Below the pieces are notes generated by a model. It worked only from the letters and a program-made list of their open reading frames with translations. It had not been told where the DNA came from and did no database searches. Of a DNA stretch of 64,000 nucleotides, positions 17,632 through 27,539 are shown piece after piece (the stretch's first letter is position 1; every line of letters starts with the position of its first letter). Source of the stretch: Acidobacteriota bacterium (GTDB lineage Bacteria > Acidobacteriota > Blastocatellia > Pyrinomonadales > Pyrinomonadaceae); contig JADKBM010000016.1 in NCBI GenBank assembly GCA_016715115.1, forward strand, positions 1,488,001 through 1,552,000, given 5' to 3'. Both the position numbers and the translations under genes were made by a program.

Positions 17632-17668
17632 GAGTCCGCGATCGAGATTCGGCCGCGGACTCTTTTTT
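17632..17668 (+). terminator. Rho-independent terminator
   Basis: GAGTCCGCG pairs with CGCGGACTC (9 bp), followed by six T. It lies 40 bp after the CSLREA gene and just before the convergent response-regulator gene. A smaller hairpin (CCTGATC/GATCAGG) lies immediately upstream of it. Confidence 0.9.
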
Positions 17669-17672
17669 CGGT

Positions 17673-18329
17673 TCACTTTACCAGGTGATTTTTGAGTGCC
17701 TTCGCGACCGCTTCAGATTTTGAATGGACCTGAAGCTTTTCATAGATGCTCTTGAGGTGAAACGAGACGGTGTTGACCGAAACGCCGAGTTCCAGCGCCG
17801 CCGTCTTGTAACTGTGGCCTTCGACGAGGAGTTTCAGCAAGCGCGTCTCGTGCGGGGTCAGGTTGTAATCGACTTTCTCCGGCGGCCGGTAATCCTTGAA
17901 GATCGTGATGACCTTGCGCGCGACTTCGGGAGACATCGGCGAGCCGCCCGCAACTGCTTCGCGAAGCGATTCGAGGATCTTCGCCGGCGGCGTTTTCTTG
18001 AGCAGATAACCGACCGCTCCAGCGCATAACGCCTCGAAAATGCGGTCGTTGTCTTCATAGACCGAAAGCATCAGGATCGTGATTGCGGGAAACTGTTCTT
18101 TCAGGATCCGAACTCCCTCGATGCCGTCCATTCCGGGCAAACCGATATCCGACAACACTATCTCGGGCGTTCGGTGCCGGATCGACGGGATCGCTTCTTC
18201 CATCGAGCCGTATTTCCCGACACATTCAAAACCGTCCGTGAATCCGATGAGCGTTGCCAACCCTTCGCGGATCTCGCGGCGGTCTTCGATGATCGCGACG
18301 GTGATCGGATTTTGAATTGCGCTTTCCAT
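17673..18329 (-). CDS. Two-component response regulator, NarL/LuxR type
   Basis: 218 residues. The receiver domain (about 9-125) has acidic residues E15/D16, phosphoacceptor D61 (VLSDIGLPG) and conserved K111. The LuxR-type helix-turn-helix is at about 150-215: LTPHETRLLKLLVEGHSYKT, then VSVNTVSFHLKSIYEKL. It binds DNA when phosphorylated, almost certainly by the histidine kinase encoded just upstream on the same strand (99 bp gap). The first ten residues (MESAIQNPIT) look like translated ATCCAAA-type repeat, so the N-terminus may be a repeat-derived extension. Confidence 0.92.
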   Translation of the reverse strand: MESAIQNPITVAIIEDRREIREGLATLIGFTDGFECVGKYGSMEEAIPSIRHRTPEIVLSDIGLPGMDGIEGVRILKEQFPAITILMLSVYEDNDRIFEALCAGAVGYLLKKTPPAKILESLREAVAGGSPMSPEVARKVITIFKDYRPPEKVDYNLTPHETRLLKLLVEGHSYKTAALELGVSVNTVSFHLKSIYEKLQVHSKSEAVAKALKNHLVK

Positions 18330-18428
18330 TCTCGACCTCTATGTTGCATCAATCCCTTCGAATTGCAACTACCTGTTCAAGTAGTCAGGATGTTCTCCAA
18401 CGCGCAACAATTATCTCGTCTCTTTCCG

Positions 18429-21400
18429 CTATCCCTCAACGAAACGTCGAAGTCCTCCAAACATAACATTGGCCCTGATCGGGACGCGGACCGTGACAAC
18501 GGTTCCTTTGCCGATCTCCGATTCGACCTCAAAACTGCCTCCGAGGCTCTCCGCGCGGCGGCGCAGATTGTTCAGACCATTGCCCCCGAGACCCTCCTGC
18601 GGCGAATGGTTCTCCTCGCTCCGCATTTGAAAGCCGCGGCCATTGTCCGAAATCCGAATCGTCAAGCGGTCATCCTCGACGGCGATCATCAAATCGGCTT
18701 CTGTCGCCTGCGCGTGTTTTGCGAGATTGTTGACGCACTCCTTGAACATCAAATAGATCTCGCGCCGAACGTCGGCACCGAGCGCGAAATCGCCCGTCGG
18801 CGGCAAATGAAACCGATATGCAATGTCTTTTGCTTCCAATATGTCGCTTGCAAAGCGACGCATTCGATTCACGAGATCGTGCAAACTGTCCTTGTTCGGA
18901 TCGATCGCCCAAACGATATCGCTCATCGAATCGATCATCTCTCGCGACGACTCGGCGATCATATTGAGCGGTTCATTCGCATCTTTGTCGCCGACCTTCT
19001 GCCTGACAACCTCAGACAAGATCGCGATCTGCGAAAGCGACGAACCGATGTCGTCGTGAAGATCGGTCGCGATCCGCGTTCGGACGCGTTCGAGTTCGAT
19101 TAGCCGTCTCAAACGATTGCGATACGCCGCATACACGACGCCCCCGACGATCAACGCTGTCAGCAACAAAAACCACCAACGCTGCCAGACCGGCCGCGCA
19201 ATCGAGAAGGTGATCGTCGCAGGTGCTTCGCTGACCACTCCATCGGACGAAATCGCGCGAACCTGGAAATCATAGCTGCCCGCAGTGAGGTTGAGATTCA
19301 CGTTTCGTTGGGCCAGCGGCTCACTCCAATCGGAATTTCCGAACCGATGTTGATACTTGAGCGATTCGCCGGCTGCGAACGCGAGTGAGAAGAAATCAAT
19401 CTGAAGTTGACGTTGGTCGGTATCGAGATAGAGATCTTTGATGACGGTTTCGCCGAGTTCCGAGAGGTGCCGCACGGTTTCGCCGTTGACCCGAAGACCG
19501 GCGATGAAAATCGGAGGCGGCGGCGATGCTTTCGCGTCCCGTGGGTTCAAACGCGCGATCGTGAACTTCTGGGCGAACCAGACACTGCCGTTCGTGTCGC
19601 GGGCACAACGATTTATATTCCCGCCAGGCAGTCCGTCCGCCTGAGTGAAGAGCCTGATCCGACCTGATTCCGGATCGAAGCGGTTGATCCCGCGTGCGGT
19701 GCCGACATAGACCCGGCCCGAATCGTCTTCGGTGATGCAGTTCGCCTGATTGCTTGAAAGGCCTTCACTGACCGAGATCCTCGTAAAAACCGGCGTTTCG
19801 TCTGCCGGGTTGTCGATCCGAACGATGCCGCTGTTGCTGATCGCGACCCACAAGCGGCCGCGCGAATCCCTGTAAACCGCGTTGACCAACCCCGGCGGAA
19901 AACGCTCCGGCGAATTGAAAAATTCGAACGTGCCGTTCCGGTAACGCGCCACGCCGCCGGTGTAGAATCCCAGCCAGATGTTCCCTGCCGAATCTTCGCC
20001 AAAAGCCGTCGGGGCGCTGTGGTCCGGAGTATTTTCGGCAGCCGAGAACTGCCGGACAGTATCCGTCTTGCGATCCCAACGCATCACGCCGGCGCGTGAG
20101 ATGTTCGAGAACCAAAGGTCGCCGCGCGAGTCTTCGAAGAGCCGAAAGATGTCATCGGCGGAGAGGCCGTCAACTTTCCGATAGACTCGTTTAGGCGAGG
20201 CCGCGGCAAGTTTCGGGATTTCCGTTTCGGCCGGATATCGAAACAGTCCGGTCGATGTCGGGATCCACCATTCACCGTCGATCTGCGATCGGACGTCCAG
20301 TTGATTCCAGCCCCAACTCCTCACCCAACGGCCCGCCGGTCCGATCTCGACGAAGCCTTCGCCGTCAAATCGGAGCAGGTCATCGCTGCTCGAAGTGACA
20401 AACACCTCGGCACCGGAACTGAAGATCGACGTCACGCTCCCATACGGCGGTTTTTCGGGAATGTCGAAAAGAACGAAACTGTTGCGGGTCAGTTTGAATG
20501 CGCCGCGGGTGCCCGTTCCGATCCATATGTTCCCGCCGGCATCTTCTCCGAGCGAGACGACGTCGGTCGAAAACAGAACACGGAACTGTTTCGCGCCCGG
20601 CTTCGAATCAGGGACAAATTCGCACAACCCGTTTCGGATCCCGACAAGGACTCTGCCATCGGTGGTCTCAAGGATCGAATGAATCCACGTATTGTCCGTC
20701 AACCCGTCCGCCGTCGTAAACCGTCTGGTCAAAACCGGCCTGCCGGCCTGATACTCGAAGACGCTCAAACCCTCGCTCCGGTCTCCGCCGGTGACCCAAA
20801 TCCGCCCGGCACGGTCCTCGTGGACAACTCTCGCCGAGGTGTCGAGAATTCGCCTTCCATTTTCCAGGCGCTCGTCGAAGGTCCAGACGCCGGTGCTGGT
20901 CGCGACCCAGAACGTGCCGCGCGTGTCTTGAAACGTCGAAAGAACCTCGATCCGTTTGCCGCGCCATTCTTCGATCCCGATCGCCTCGAGACCGTTTTGA
21001 ACGGAGAATCGAAAGATCCCGCTGACGGTGGAGACAAAGATGCCTTTGTCGGGCGACTGATAAAGGTCCAACGCGGAAAACGGATTGCTGTCGAAAGGCG
21101 GTTCGGACGATCGAAAAGTCCGAAACATAGGTTGCGCAACGGTTTGCGAGTCGGACGGGCGAAACATCGGACCGGTTCCGGTTGGATCAAAAACCGCGAC
21201 TCCGTCGGCGGTCGCGGCCACGTATTTTCCGCCATCGATCTCGAGAAGATCGTTCACCTCACGATGCGGCAATCCATCCGCCTGTGTGTAATTTCTGAAT
21301 TCGATTCCATCGAATCGCGACAGGCCCTCGCCGGTGCAAAACCACAGAAAACCGCGCGAATCGCGGACGATCCGGTTCACGAAGTCGTGTCCGAGCCCAT

Positions 21401-21518
21401 CGGCGGTCGTAAAGTTCTTGAACGGAAGCGTTTGCGATGTCGATAACGGCGCGGCGAGAAAGATGCAGGCAAAGACCGCGGCCACTGACAAAAAGAGTTT
21501 TTGAAGCGTGAACAGCAT
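18429..21518 (-). CDS. Hybrid propeller sensor histidine kinase (reg_prop, Y_Y_Y, HisKA_3)
   Basis: 1029 residues. A signal peptide is followed by a long periplasmic part with about 12-14 two-component-regulator propeller repeats (DSRGFLWF.TGEGLSRFDG type) forming two propellers. A Y_Y_Y domain (about 690-770) and one membrane helix (WWFLLLTALIVGGVVYAAY) come next. The cytoplasmic kinase has phosphoacceptor H821 in ATDLHDDIGSSLSQ (HisKA_3), the N-box ECVNNLAKHA and G-box SDNGRGF. It senses an extracellular, often polysaccharide-derived, ligand and phosphorylates the regulator encoded next. The ATG at 21518 starts the signal peptide; a GTG at 21542 is the alternative and neither has a clear ribosome site. 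Confidence 0.9.
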   Translation of the reverse strand: MLFTLQKLFLSVAAVFACIFLAAPLSTSQTLPFKNFTTADGLGHDFVNRIVRDSRGFLWFCTGEGLSRFDGIEFRNYTQADGLPHREVNDLLEIDGGKYVAATADGVAVFDPTGTGPMFRPSDSQTVAQPMFRTFRSSEPPFDSNPFSALDLYQSPDKGIFVSTVSGIFRFSVQNGLEAIGIEEWRGKRIEVLSTFQDTRGTFWVATSTGVWTFDERLENGRRILDTSARVVHEDRAGRIWVTGGDRSEGLSVFEYQAGRPVLTRRFTTADGLTDNTWIHSILETTDGRVLVGIRNGLCEFVPDSKPGAKQFRVLFSTDVVSLGEDAGGNIWIGTGTRGAFKLTRNSFVLFDIPEKPPYGSVTSIFSSGAEVFVTSSSDDLLRFDGEGFVEIGPAGRWVRSWGWNQLDVRSQIDGEWWIPTSTGLFRYPAETEIPKLAAASPKRVYRKVDGLSADDIFRLFEDSRGDLWFSNISRAGVMRWDRKTDTVRQFSAAENTPDHSAPTAFGEDSAGNIWLGFYTGGVARYRNGTFEFFNSPERFPPGLVNAVYRDSRGRLWVAISNSGIVRIDNPADETPVFTRISVSEGLSSNQANCITEDDSGRVYVGTARGINRFDPESGRIRLFTQADGLPGGNINRCARDTNGSVWFAQKFTIARLNPRDAKASPPPPIFIAGLRVNGETVRHLSELGETVIKDLYLDTDQRQLQIDFFSLAFAAGESLKYQHRFGNSDWSEPLAQRNVNLNLTAGSYDFQVRAISSDGVVSEAPATITFSIARPVWQRWWFLLLTALIVGGVVYAAYRNRLRRLIELERVRTRIATDLHDDIGSSLSQIAILSEVVRQKVGDKDANEPLNMIAESSREMIDSMSDIVWAIDPNKDSLHDLVNRMRRFASDILEAKDIAYRFHLPPTGDFALGADVRREIYLMFKECVNNLAKHAQATEADLMIAVEDDRLTIRISDNGRGFQMRSEENHSPQEGLGGNGLNNLRRRAESLGGSFEVESEIGKGTVVTVRVPIRANVMFGGLRRFVEG

Positions 21519-21578
21519 CGGGCTAGTGCAGCTATTCTGCACGTCAAACGAAGAGTTTTCAATCCGGCCACGCCCGCT

Positions 21579-22748
21579 TTAGTCCGGTAAATTTTCGCCG
21601 AGAATCCGCGCCACGTTCCCGCCCATTATCAAGGCGATCTCATCATCGCTGAAGTTTTCAACGAGAAGCGCTTCGGTGATCATCGAGATTCCCGTGACGT
21701 CGAACGGAACCCGGACGGCACCGTCAAAATCCGAGCCGAGCGCAACGTGGTGCGCGCCGACGACGTTCACCGCGTGCCGGATCGCTTTGGCGATCGACCC
21801 CGCGTCTTCGCCGCAAACGGCGGTGTCCCAGAATCCGATCCCGATAATTCCGCCCGTTTTCGCGATCGCGCGGAGTTGATCGTCCGACAGATTTCGCTGA
21901 TTGTTGCAAGTTCCGCGAACGCCGGTATGCGAAACGACCACCGGACGCGTTGCGATCGCAAGAACTTCGTCGATGGTTTTGGAGGAAGCGTGCGCAAGAT
22001 CGACGATCATCTCCTTCGACTCCATACGCTTGATCATTTCGCGGCCCGCATCGGTCAGACCGCCCTTTTCGAGTCCGTGCGCCGATCCGCCCATTTCGGT
22101 GTCGAAGAAATGCGACGGCGACATCATCCGAAAGCCGGCGTCGAAGAGAACATCGACGTTTTCGACGCGTCCGTCGAGCGCCTGCGCGCCTTCGATCCCG
22201 AGCCAGCCGCCGACGATCCGTTCGGTCTTGCGTCGTTCGAGAAAAGCGCTCAGATCCGTTTTCGTTTTGATGACGACCAATTTGCCGCCGGAATCGTTCG
22301 CATACTGGTGAAGCCTCGCGGCCTGCCAAAGCGCGCGTTTCGTCAGACTCGAAAGATTCTCAAGCGGTTGCCGCTGCGCAAGCGCGAGCCAGAAGATATT
22401 GTCGGACTTGTCCGCATTCGATTCGATGTTCATCGCGCGCGGTGTTTTGGTGACGACAGTAAACGCCTGCAACGCGACGTTACCCTCGATCAGACGCGGC
22501 AGATCGATGTGATTGGACGTTTGACGCTGGTTGAGATCGTAGTTCCAGAGCAGCGAATCGGCGTGAAGATCGGCGACCAGAAGCTTTTCGTGCAGCATAC
22601 CGGCGCGTTCCGAAACCGTGTACGGGGGCGGTTTGACGACCTTGTTCGAGGTCCGCGCGATGTATCCGGGCGCAAACCCGAAAAAGCCCGCGAGCAAAAC
22701 GAAGGCCGCGGCGATCGAGACGATCGAAACTCGAAAGATCCACTTCAT
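21579..22748 (-). CDS. Membrane dipeptidase (peptidase M19, renal dipeptidase family)
   Basis: 389 residues with an N-terminal membrane anchor (about 5-28). The M19 zinc site is visible: H62-x-D64 (ADLHADSLLW), the bridging Glu in GIEGAQ and histidines in SHTGVRGTCNNQRNLSD. Cleaves dipeptides, including L,D- and D-amino-acid ones, at the outer face of the membrane. It lies 60 bp upstream of the kinase gene on the same strand and 123 bp downstream of the BNR/FG-GAP gene. Linkage to the two-component system is possible but not shown. Confidence 0.9.
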   Translation of the reverse strand: MKWIFRVSIVSIAAAFVLLAGFFGFAPGYIARTSNKVVKPPPYTVSERAGMLHEKLLVADLHADSLLWNYDLNQRQTSNHIDLPRLIEGNVALQAFTVVTKTPRAMNIESNADKSDNIFWLALAQRQPLENLSSLTKRALWQAARLHQYANDSGGKLVVIKTKTDLSAFLERRKTERIVGGWLGIEGAQALDGRVENVDVLFDAGFRMMSPSHFFDTEMGGSAHGLEKGGLTDAGREMIKRMESKEMIVDLAHASSKTIDEVLAIATRPVVVSHTGVRGTCNNQRNLSDDQLRAIAKTGGIIGIGFWDTAVCGEDAGSIAKAIRHAVNVVGAHHVALGSDFDGAVRVPFDVTGISMITEALLVENFSDDEIALIMGGNVARILGENLPD

Positions 22749-22871
22749 ATCTTAAGAAGCAACCTCACAAAACCCGATAGACCGACAATCTTCCGCCGTT
22801 GCCGCAACAAGATCGGTCCGACCATATCAAAAAATGCTTCCCGCAAAGGCGTCGGCCGTTTTCGAAACCGA

Positions 22872-25800
22872 TCAGTGGTTCTGTTTTCCGGCGATCGGAA
22901 CGTCGGTCGATATTCCGAACTGCCTGACACTCGGCACGCCCGTCGAGCTGTTGAGAACATACCAGTTTCCTTCATTCGGACGATAAACGGCGAGATCCGT
23001 CTTGCCGTCGCCGTCATAATCACCGCGTGAAGGAATGTCGGACGCAATCCCAAACTGCGTGATCACGATTCCGTTCAGACTACGGAGCGCATACCAGGTT
23101 CCGTTAGCCGGGCGCCAGACGGCGATGTCGGCCAGCGTGTCACCGTCATAGTCACCGACGACGGGAATGTCGCCCGTGCTGCCGAACGAATATGACAAAA
23201 CGCCTGCATCGGTCGTCTTGAGAACGTAGAAGTCGGCATCAGCCGGCGAATCCGAAGGACGATGGACCGCGAAATCAGCTTTCGAGTCGCCGTCGAAATC
23301 GCTCGGAACGGGCGTATCGCCCGCAAGTCCAAAGGTCTGGATCGTGAAACCGAAATCCGACGTCCGGTGAACGTACCAAACGCCGTCGCGATAGACGGCG
23401 AGGTCCATTTTGCCGTCGCCGTCGTAGTCACCGGCAACCGGCCGATCATTCGCGATCCCAAACTGTTCGATCCGCGCGACGGAGTTCGAACTGTTCAAGA
23501 CGTACCAGATGCCGCCGCGATAAACCGCGATGTCGCTCTTGCTGTCGCCATCGTAATCGCCCGGCGTGACGGTGTCAGACGCGATGCCGAACTGATTGAC
23601 CCGAACACCGTTATTCGAACTTGTCGTTTGAAACCAACTCCCGGTCGATGGCCGAAAGACCGCCGGATCGGATCTTCCGTCGCCGTCGAAATCGGACTCG
23701 GCGCGGCGAATCGGCGCACGCAGATTGTACTGAAAGATCCCGCGGCCGTGGGTCGCGATCTTGAGAACTCGGTATGCGTTCTGAAGCTCCATTCCAAACA
23801 CCGCGACTCGCGGCAGTCCATTGCTGAACGGTATCCACGTTGCGCCGCCATCCGAGGTGGAGAAGACGCCGATGTCCGTTCCGGCGTAGAGTGTGTTCGG
23901 ATTCGAAGGATCGATGACGATCGTGTTTGTCGGAACATCCGGAATCCCATTTCCAGCCGCGCTCCACGTCGGCGCGCCGCTCAAAAGATTCGTCGTTTTC
24001 CAGACATGCTGGCCGGCGGCCAAACCAAAGCCGTTGAGGGCGACGTAAGCAACGTTGGCATTGGTCGGGTCGATCGCGATGCGCCCGATGTAACGGGCCG
24101 GGATCGACCCGCTGATCGCATTCATTGTCGTGGCGCCGGCGGTTGTCGAAAGATAGACTGCGCCATTCGTCAATCCAACGAGTCTGATACTGTCGTCCTG
24201 AGGGGCGATGGCGATCGCGCTGATGCGAGCCGGGAGCGTGCCGCTGACGCTCGTCATCGTCGTGCCTTTATCGGTCGAGCGATAGAGGTTCGTCGTTCCA
24301 AAATAGAGCGTGTTCGGCGTTCCGGGTCCGCCGACCATCGGCGCATAAAACAGTACCGCATCGGCGCAGTTGATTCCGTTTGCAGTGCCGCCGCATCCAA
24401 GAAACCCGCTCCAATTCGGATCGCCGTTCGCGGTCGTTCCGCTAACCGTCGTTGTCGCGCGTGAAAACCCGATCTGACTGTTGGTTTGATTGTAATAGGT
24501 ATGATACGCGGTTACTTCGTTGGGTGACGTGGAAGTTTGATCGATCACCGCGAATCCGCCGTCGCCGCCGTCCGAACGAACCCAGGTGATGCCGTTTGGA
24601 GCGAGAAACTGGGTCCCGTTATCCTGCGTGCCGCCGAGCGTGTAATTCCGGTCGGACGGATGGAGGGCAATTCCCTGAAACTGTGTCGCGCTGAACGTCG
24701 AGTTGTTGAGAGTTATCCAACTCGTTCCGCCATTGACCGATTTCCAGATTCCGCCGTCGCTGCCGAAATAGATCGTGTTCGGATCTGAAGGCGCGATCGA
24801 GATCGCTTGAGTGTCGACGTGCAAACCGCTGGAACTATTCGTAAATGACGCGCCGCCATTGGTCGACCGGCCGAAAACAAGCGCCGGCGAACCGCCGAGA
24901 TAGACATTGTCGGCGTTGTTCGGATCGACCGCCACGGCGACGTCATAAAAACACTGCGGATTGCAAAAACTGTTGGCGACCGCGGTGGTCCAGTTCGAAC
25001 CACCGTCGATCGATTTGTAAAGCGTGCCGTTGGCGACCCCGGTCGCGGCGTAAACCGTGACCGTCGATCCGGTTTTCTGGATCGCGAGTTCCGCGCGCCC
25101 GGTGCTGGTCGTCGTCCCGGTCGCTTGTGTGCGGATGAATGTCGGCGCGGCATCGAGCGCGTTCGTTGAAAGATAAACGCCGCCGTCACCGAGCGCTTCC
25201 GAATCAACGAGCGTCACGATCAATCGCGCCGGATTGCCGGGTTCGATGACCGCGTCAAGAATTCGACGACTTCCGCCGTTGAGCGCGGAAACCGTAAGCT
25301 TTTCGAATTGCGGTGTCGCGCCGAGCGCGTTCGAGGTCCGGAAAAGGCCAGCCGGAGGAAGCGTGGCGCCAGTCGTCGATCCGCCGATGCCGGCTATGCC
25401 GGTGACCGAAGTCACGAAGAGTTGGTTCGGGTTTGTTGGATTAACGATTATCTTGCCAATTGAGCGACCCGTGAAAACATCGCCGCCGGCGCTGCCCGCG
25501 TTGAAAGGTCCGGAGACGGTCGGCGTTGTATCGGCGTTTGTGATGCGGTAGATTCCGACTCCGAAAAAGCTGTCCGAGGAAAACTGCGGCTCGCCGGTTC
25601 CGACGAAGATCGTTGACGGGTCGGACGGCGCGATAGCGATCGATCCGATTGCGAGGCTCTGAGCGCCGTCGAGAATCGGCGTCCAGACAGTGCCGCCGTT
25701 GAGCGACCGATAGACCCCGCCCTGAGCGGTTCCGACGTACACTATACTCGGATTTGACGGATGGACCGCAATGGCCGAAACTCGACCGCTGTAAGAAGTC

Positions 25801-26159
25801 GACGCGTTGACCGGAATCGGTGACGGACCAAGTGGCAGCCAAAAGTTACCGAGCGGTTCATTCAGTTCTTGTCGCCGACGCTCGACCGCCTGTTCGCTGC
25901 GCGCCATTTCAATGATCGCCTGTTTGCGCGAGTCCGGCTTTGCGGTGTCGAGACCTCGGAGGAGCCCAATATGCTCTTCACGAAGACGGATGTATTCACC
26001 TTTGTCGATGGTCACGCCGGTCGGAAGATCCTGATCTTCCTCGCCACCATTTTCCAAAAACTCTTTTTGTGCGGGATTTTCCGCAAGAGCGGTCAAACCG
26101 ATCGCCGCCGCGCCGCAGCACAAGATCAAAAACACCAAAACGCCAGTTAACGCCTTCAT
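22872..26159 (-). CDS. Secreted BNR/sortilin-like propeller protein with FG-GAP C-terminus
   Basis: 1095 residues. The signal peptide ends about residue 26. Residues about 60-100 are charged and helical (ERRRQELNEPLG). Residues about 105-800 contain many BNR/VPS10-type units (V(Y/F)VGT..GGVYRS.(D/N)GG.(T/S)W) as in two-blade sortilin-like or GH74-type proteins. The last 290 residues are FG-GAP repeats (SDFDGDGRSDPAVFRPSTG and so on), ending TDVPIAGKQNH. Function unknown; surface binding or carbohydrate interaction is likely. It shares its C-terminal module with the genes at 15.0, 41.1 and 46.0 kb. It is followed on the same strand by the M19 peptidase. Confidence 0.82.
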   Translation of the reverse strand: MKALTGVLVFLILCCGAAAIGLTALAENPAQKEFLENGGEEDQDLPTGVTIDKGEYIRLREEHIGLLRGLDTAKPDSRKQAIIEMARSEQAVERRRQELNEPLGNFWLPLGPSPIPVNASTSYSGRVSAIAVHPSNPSIVYVGTAQGGVYRSLNGGTVWTPILDGAQSLAIGSIAIAPSDPSTIFVGTGEPQFSSDSFFGVGIYRITNADTTPTVSGPFNAGSAGGDVFTGRSIGKIIVNPTNPNQLFVTSVTGIAGIGGSTTGATLPPAGLFRTSNALGATPQFEKLTVSALNGGSRRILDAVIEPGNPARLIVTLVDSEALGDGGVYLSTNALDAAPTFIRTQATGTTTSTGRAELAIQKTGSTVTVYAATGVANGTLYKSIDGGSNWTTAVANSFCNPQCFYDVAVAVDPNNADNVYLGGSPALVFGRSTNGGASFTNSSSGLHVDTQAISIAPSDPNTIYFGSDGGIWKSVNGGTSWITLNNSTFSATQFQGIALHPSDRNYTLGGTQDNGTQFLAPNGITWVRSDGGDGGFAVIDQTSTSPNEVTAYHTYYNQTNSQIGFSRATTTVSGTTANGDPNWSGFLGCGGTANGINCADAVLFYAPMVGGPGTPNTLYFGTTNLYRSTDKGTTMTSVSGTLPARISAIAIAPQDDSIRLVGLTNGAVYLSTTAGATTMNAISGSIPARYIGRIAIDPTNANVAYVALNGFGLAAGQHVWKTTNLLSGAPTWSAAGNGIPDVPTNTIVIDPSNPNTLYAGTDIGVFSTSDGGATWIPFSNGLPRVAVFGMELQNAYRVLKIATHGRGIFQYNLRAPIRRAESDFDGDGRSDPAVFRPSTGSWFQTTSSNNGVRVNQFGIASDTVTPGDYDGDSKSDIAVYRGGIWYVLNSSNSVARIEQFGIANDRPVAGDYDGDGKMDLAVYRDGVWYVHRTSDFGFTIQTFGLAGDTPVPSDFDGDSKADFAVHRPSDSPADADFYVLKTTDAGVLSYSFGSTGDIPVVGDYDGDTLADIAVWRPANGTWYALRSLNGIVITQFGIASDIPSRGDYDGDGKTDLAVYRPNEGNWYVLNSSTGVPSVRQFGISTDVPIAGKQNH

Positions 26160-26257
26160 TGGTCACTCCTATATTTTCTAAATTGAAAACTCGAGGGAAG
26201 TTCGACAAAAAAACTGTCTCACTTTAGCACAAATGCGGTGAAACCGAGACCGGAAAT

Positions 26258-27367
26258 TCAATCGCTTTCCAACGATACCAGCCGTCCCGAGCGGTCGGAC
26301 TCACGGGCGGCGTCGAGGATCTGCTGAACGCGCAGGCCGTCCTCGAATGTCGCGGCTCCTTCGACCGTCGTGGCACCGGATCGTACCGCGTCGAGGATCT
26401 TCGGCGCGAAGGCGACGAACGCATTCGGGAAGCCGGAATCGAATAAGCCGGGAACAGACTCGCCGATCGTGACGTCGATCTTCGTCCAGCCGGTATCGCC
26501 CGAACGGGTCAACAAGACCTCGCCGAGAAACAGAACCCTGATCGAACCGTCGGTTCCGACGAACTCGATCGAGTGTTCATAATCGGGATACTCGATCATC
26601 GAAAGAGACATCGTACCGGTCGTGTCGTCGGTCAGCTCGCTGTCGGCAAAACGAAAGTTCAGGAGCGCCTCGTCGTCGGTGGTAACTTCACGCAGCCGGC
26701 CGTTTGAATCGGTTCGGCGCTTGACGTGAGTCTGGAGTTGACACGAAACACTCGCAATTCCTGTGTCAAGAAACCATAGCAGCGAATCGATGGCGTGCGA
26801 GCCGATCGCGCCGAGCGTGCCGCCGCCGGCATCTTTGTCGGACCACCAGTTCCACGGCACATTGACGTCGCCGCGCATCGCGTTGCGGAACGAATACTTG
26901 ACGTGGCGAATTTTGCCGATTGCGCCTTCCCGGAGCATTTCCCTCGCCTTCCGACGCCCGGTCTGAAACCGCAGTTCGTGGTCGATGAGCGCGAGAACAT
27001 TCGCGTCTCTTGCGGCGCGGCACATCGCCTCGGCTTCGGCGACGTTCATCGCCATCGGCTTTTCGCAAAGTATGTGCTTCCCGCGGGCGGCGGCATAGAG
27101 CGCTTGTTCGCAATGGAGATTGGGCGGAGTCGTGATGCAGACGAGATCGACGTCAGGATGATCGATCGTTTCGCGCCAGTCGTCGGTGAAATGCGGCACG
27201 CCGAACTGCCCGGCCGTCGCTTCGGCACTTTCCAAACGCGCGCTCGCAAGCGAAACGATCTCGCAACCTCCGGCCATCAGAAATGCCGGGATCTGTACCT
27301 TTTTTGCGAAACCGACGCCGAGAAAGCCTAGTTTCGGAACGGTGATTTTGGATTCTGGGTTTGTCAT
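26258..27367 (-). CDS. Gfo/Idh/MocA-family NAD(P)-dependent oxidoreductase
   Basis: 369 residues. Rossmann motif GFLGVGF at 14-20, ITTPPNLHCEQAL, and the family EKP (102-104, ILCEKPMAMN) with its catalytic Lys. The C-terminal half carries the alpha/beta substrate domain (GGGTLGAIGSHAID). It oxidises or reduces a sugar or cyclitol hydroxyl; substrate unknown. The N-terminal TNPESKIT is encoded by ATCCAAA-type repeat DNA immediately before the true domain start (VPKLGFLG), so the start region has been shaped by the repeat. It is a single gene with about 100 bp to the next. Confidence 0.9.
   Translation of the reverse strand: MTNPESKITVPKLGFLGVGFAKKVQIPAFLMAGGCEIVSLASARLESAEATAGQFGVPHFTDDWRETIDHPDVDLVCITTPPNLHCEQALYAAARGKHILCEKPMAMNVAEAEAMCRAARDANVLALIDHELRFQTGRRKAREMLREGAIGKIRHVKYSFRNAMRGDVNVPWNWWSDKDAGGGTLGAIGSHAIDSLLWFLDTGIASVSCQLQTHVKRRTDSNGRLREVTTDDEALLNFRFADSELTDDTTGTMSLSMIEYPDYEHSIEFVGTDGSIRVLFLGEVLLTRSGDTGWTKIDVTIGESVPGLFDSGFPNAFVAFAPKILDAVRSGATTVEGAATFEDGLRVQQILDAARESDRSGRLVSLESD
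27341..27367. repeat. Heptanucleotide repeat inside an N-terminus
   Basis: GATTTTGGATTCTGGG-type units of 7-bp period occupy the first nine codons of the Gfo/Idh gene (minus strand). Confidence 0.6.
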
Positions 27368-27503
27368 CTCGACACGCCGTTTCCCGTTTCGATCTTATTC
27401 TGCATTGTAGCCGAATTCTGCGTATCGCTTCCTTGTTTTGTGAATTCAATGCCGGCGGCAAACAAAGAAACGCGAGAATCAACTCGATCCTCGCGCCTCA
27501 AAC

Positions 27504-27538
27504 AAAATCCGCAATCCCAAATCCAAAACCCGAAATCG
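27504..27538. repeat. Heptanucleotide repeat (ATCCAAA type)
   Basis: Several AATCCNAA-like units of 7-bp period lie immediately downstream of the PilZ gene stop (minus strand). They may act with flanking DNA in transcript ends, but this is only positional. Confidence 0.7.
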
Positions 27539-27539
27539 C

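Noticed and set aside
18429..22748. Polysaccharide-utilisation locus around the propeller kinase
   Set aside because: No SusC/D, glycoside hydrolase or transporter genes adjoin it; only the M19 peptidase is nearby.
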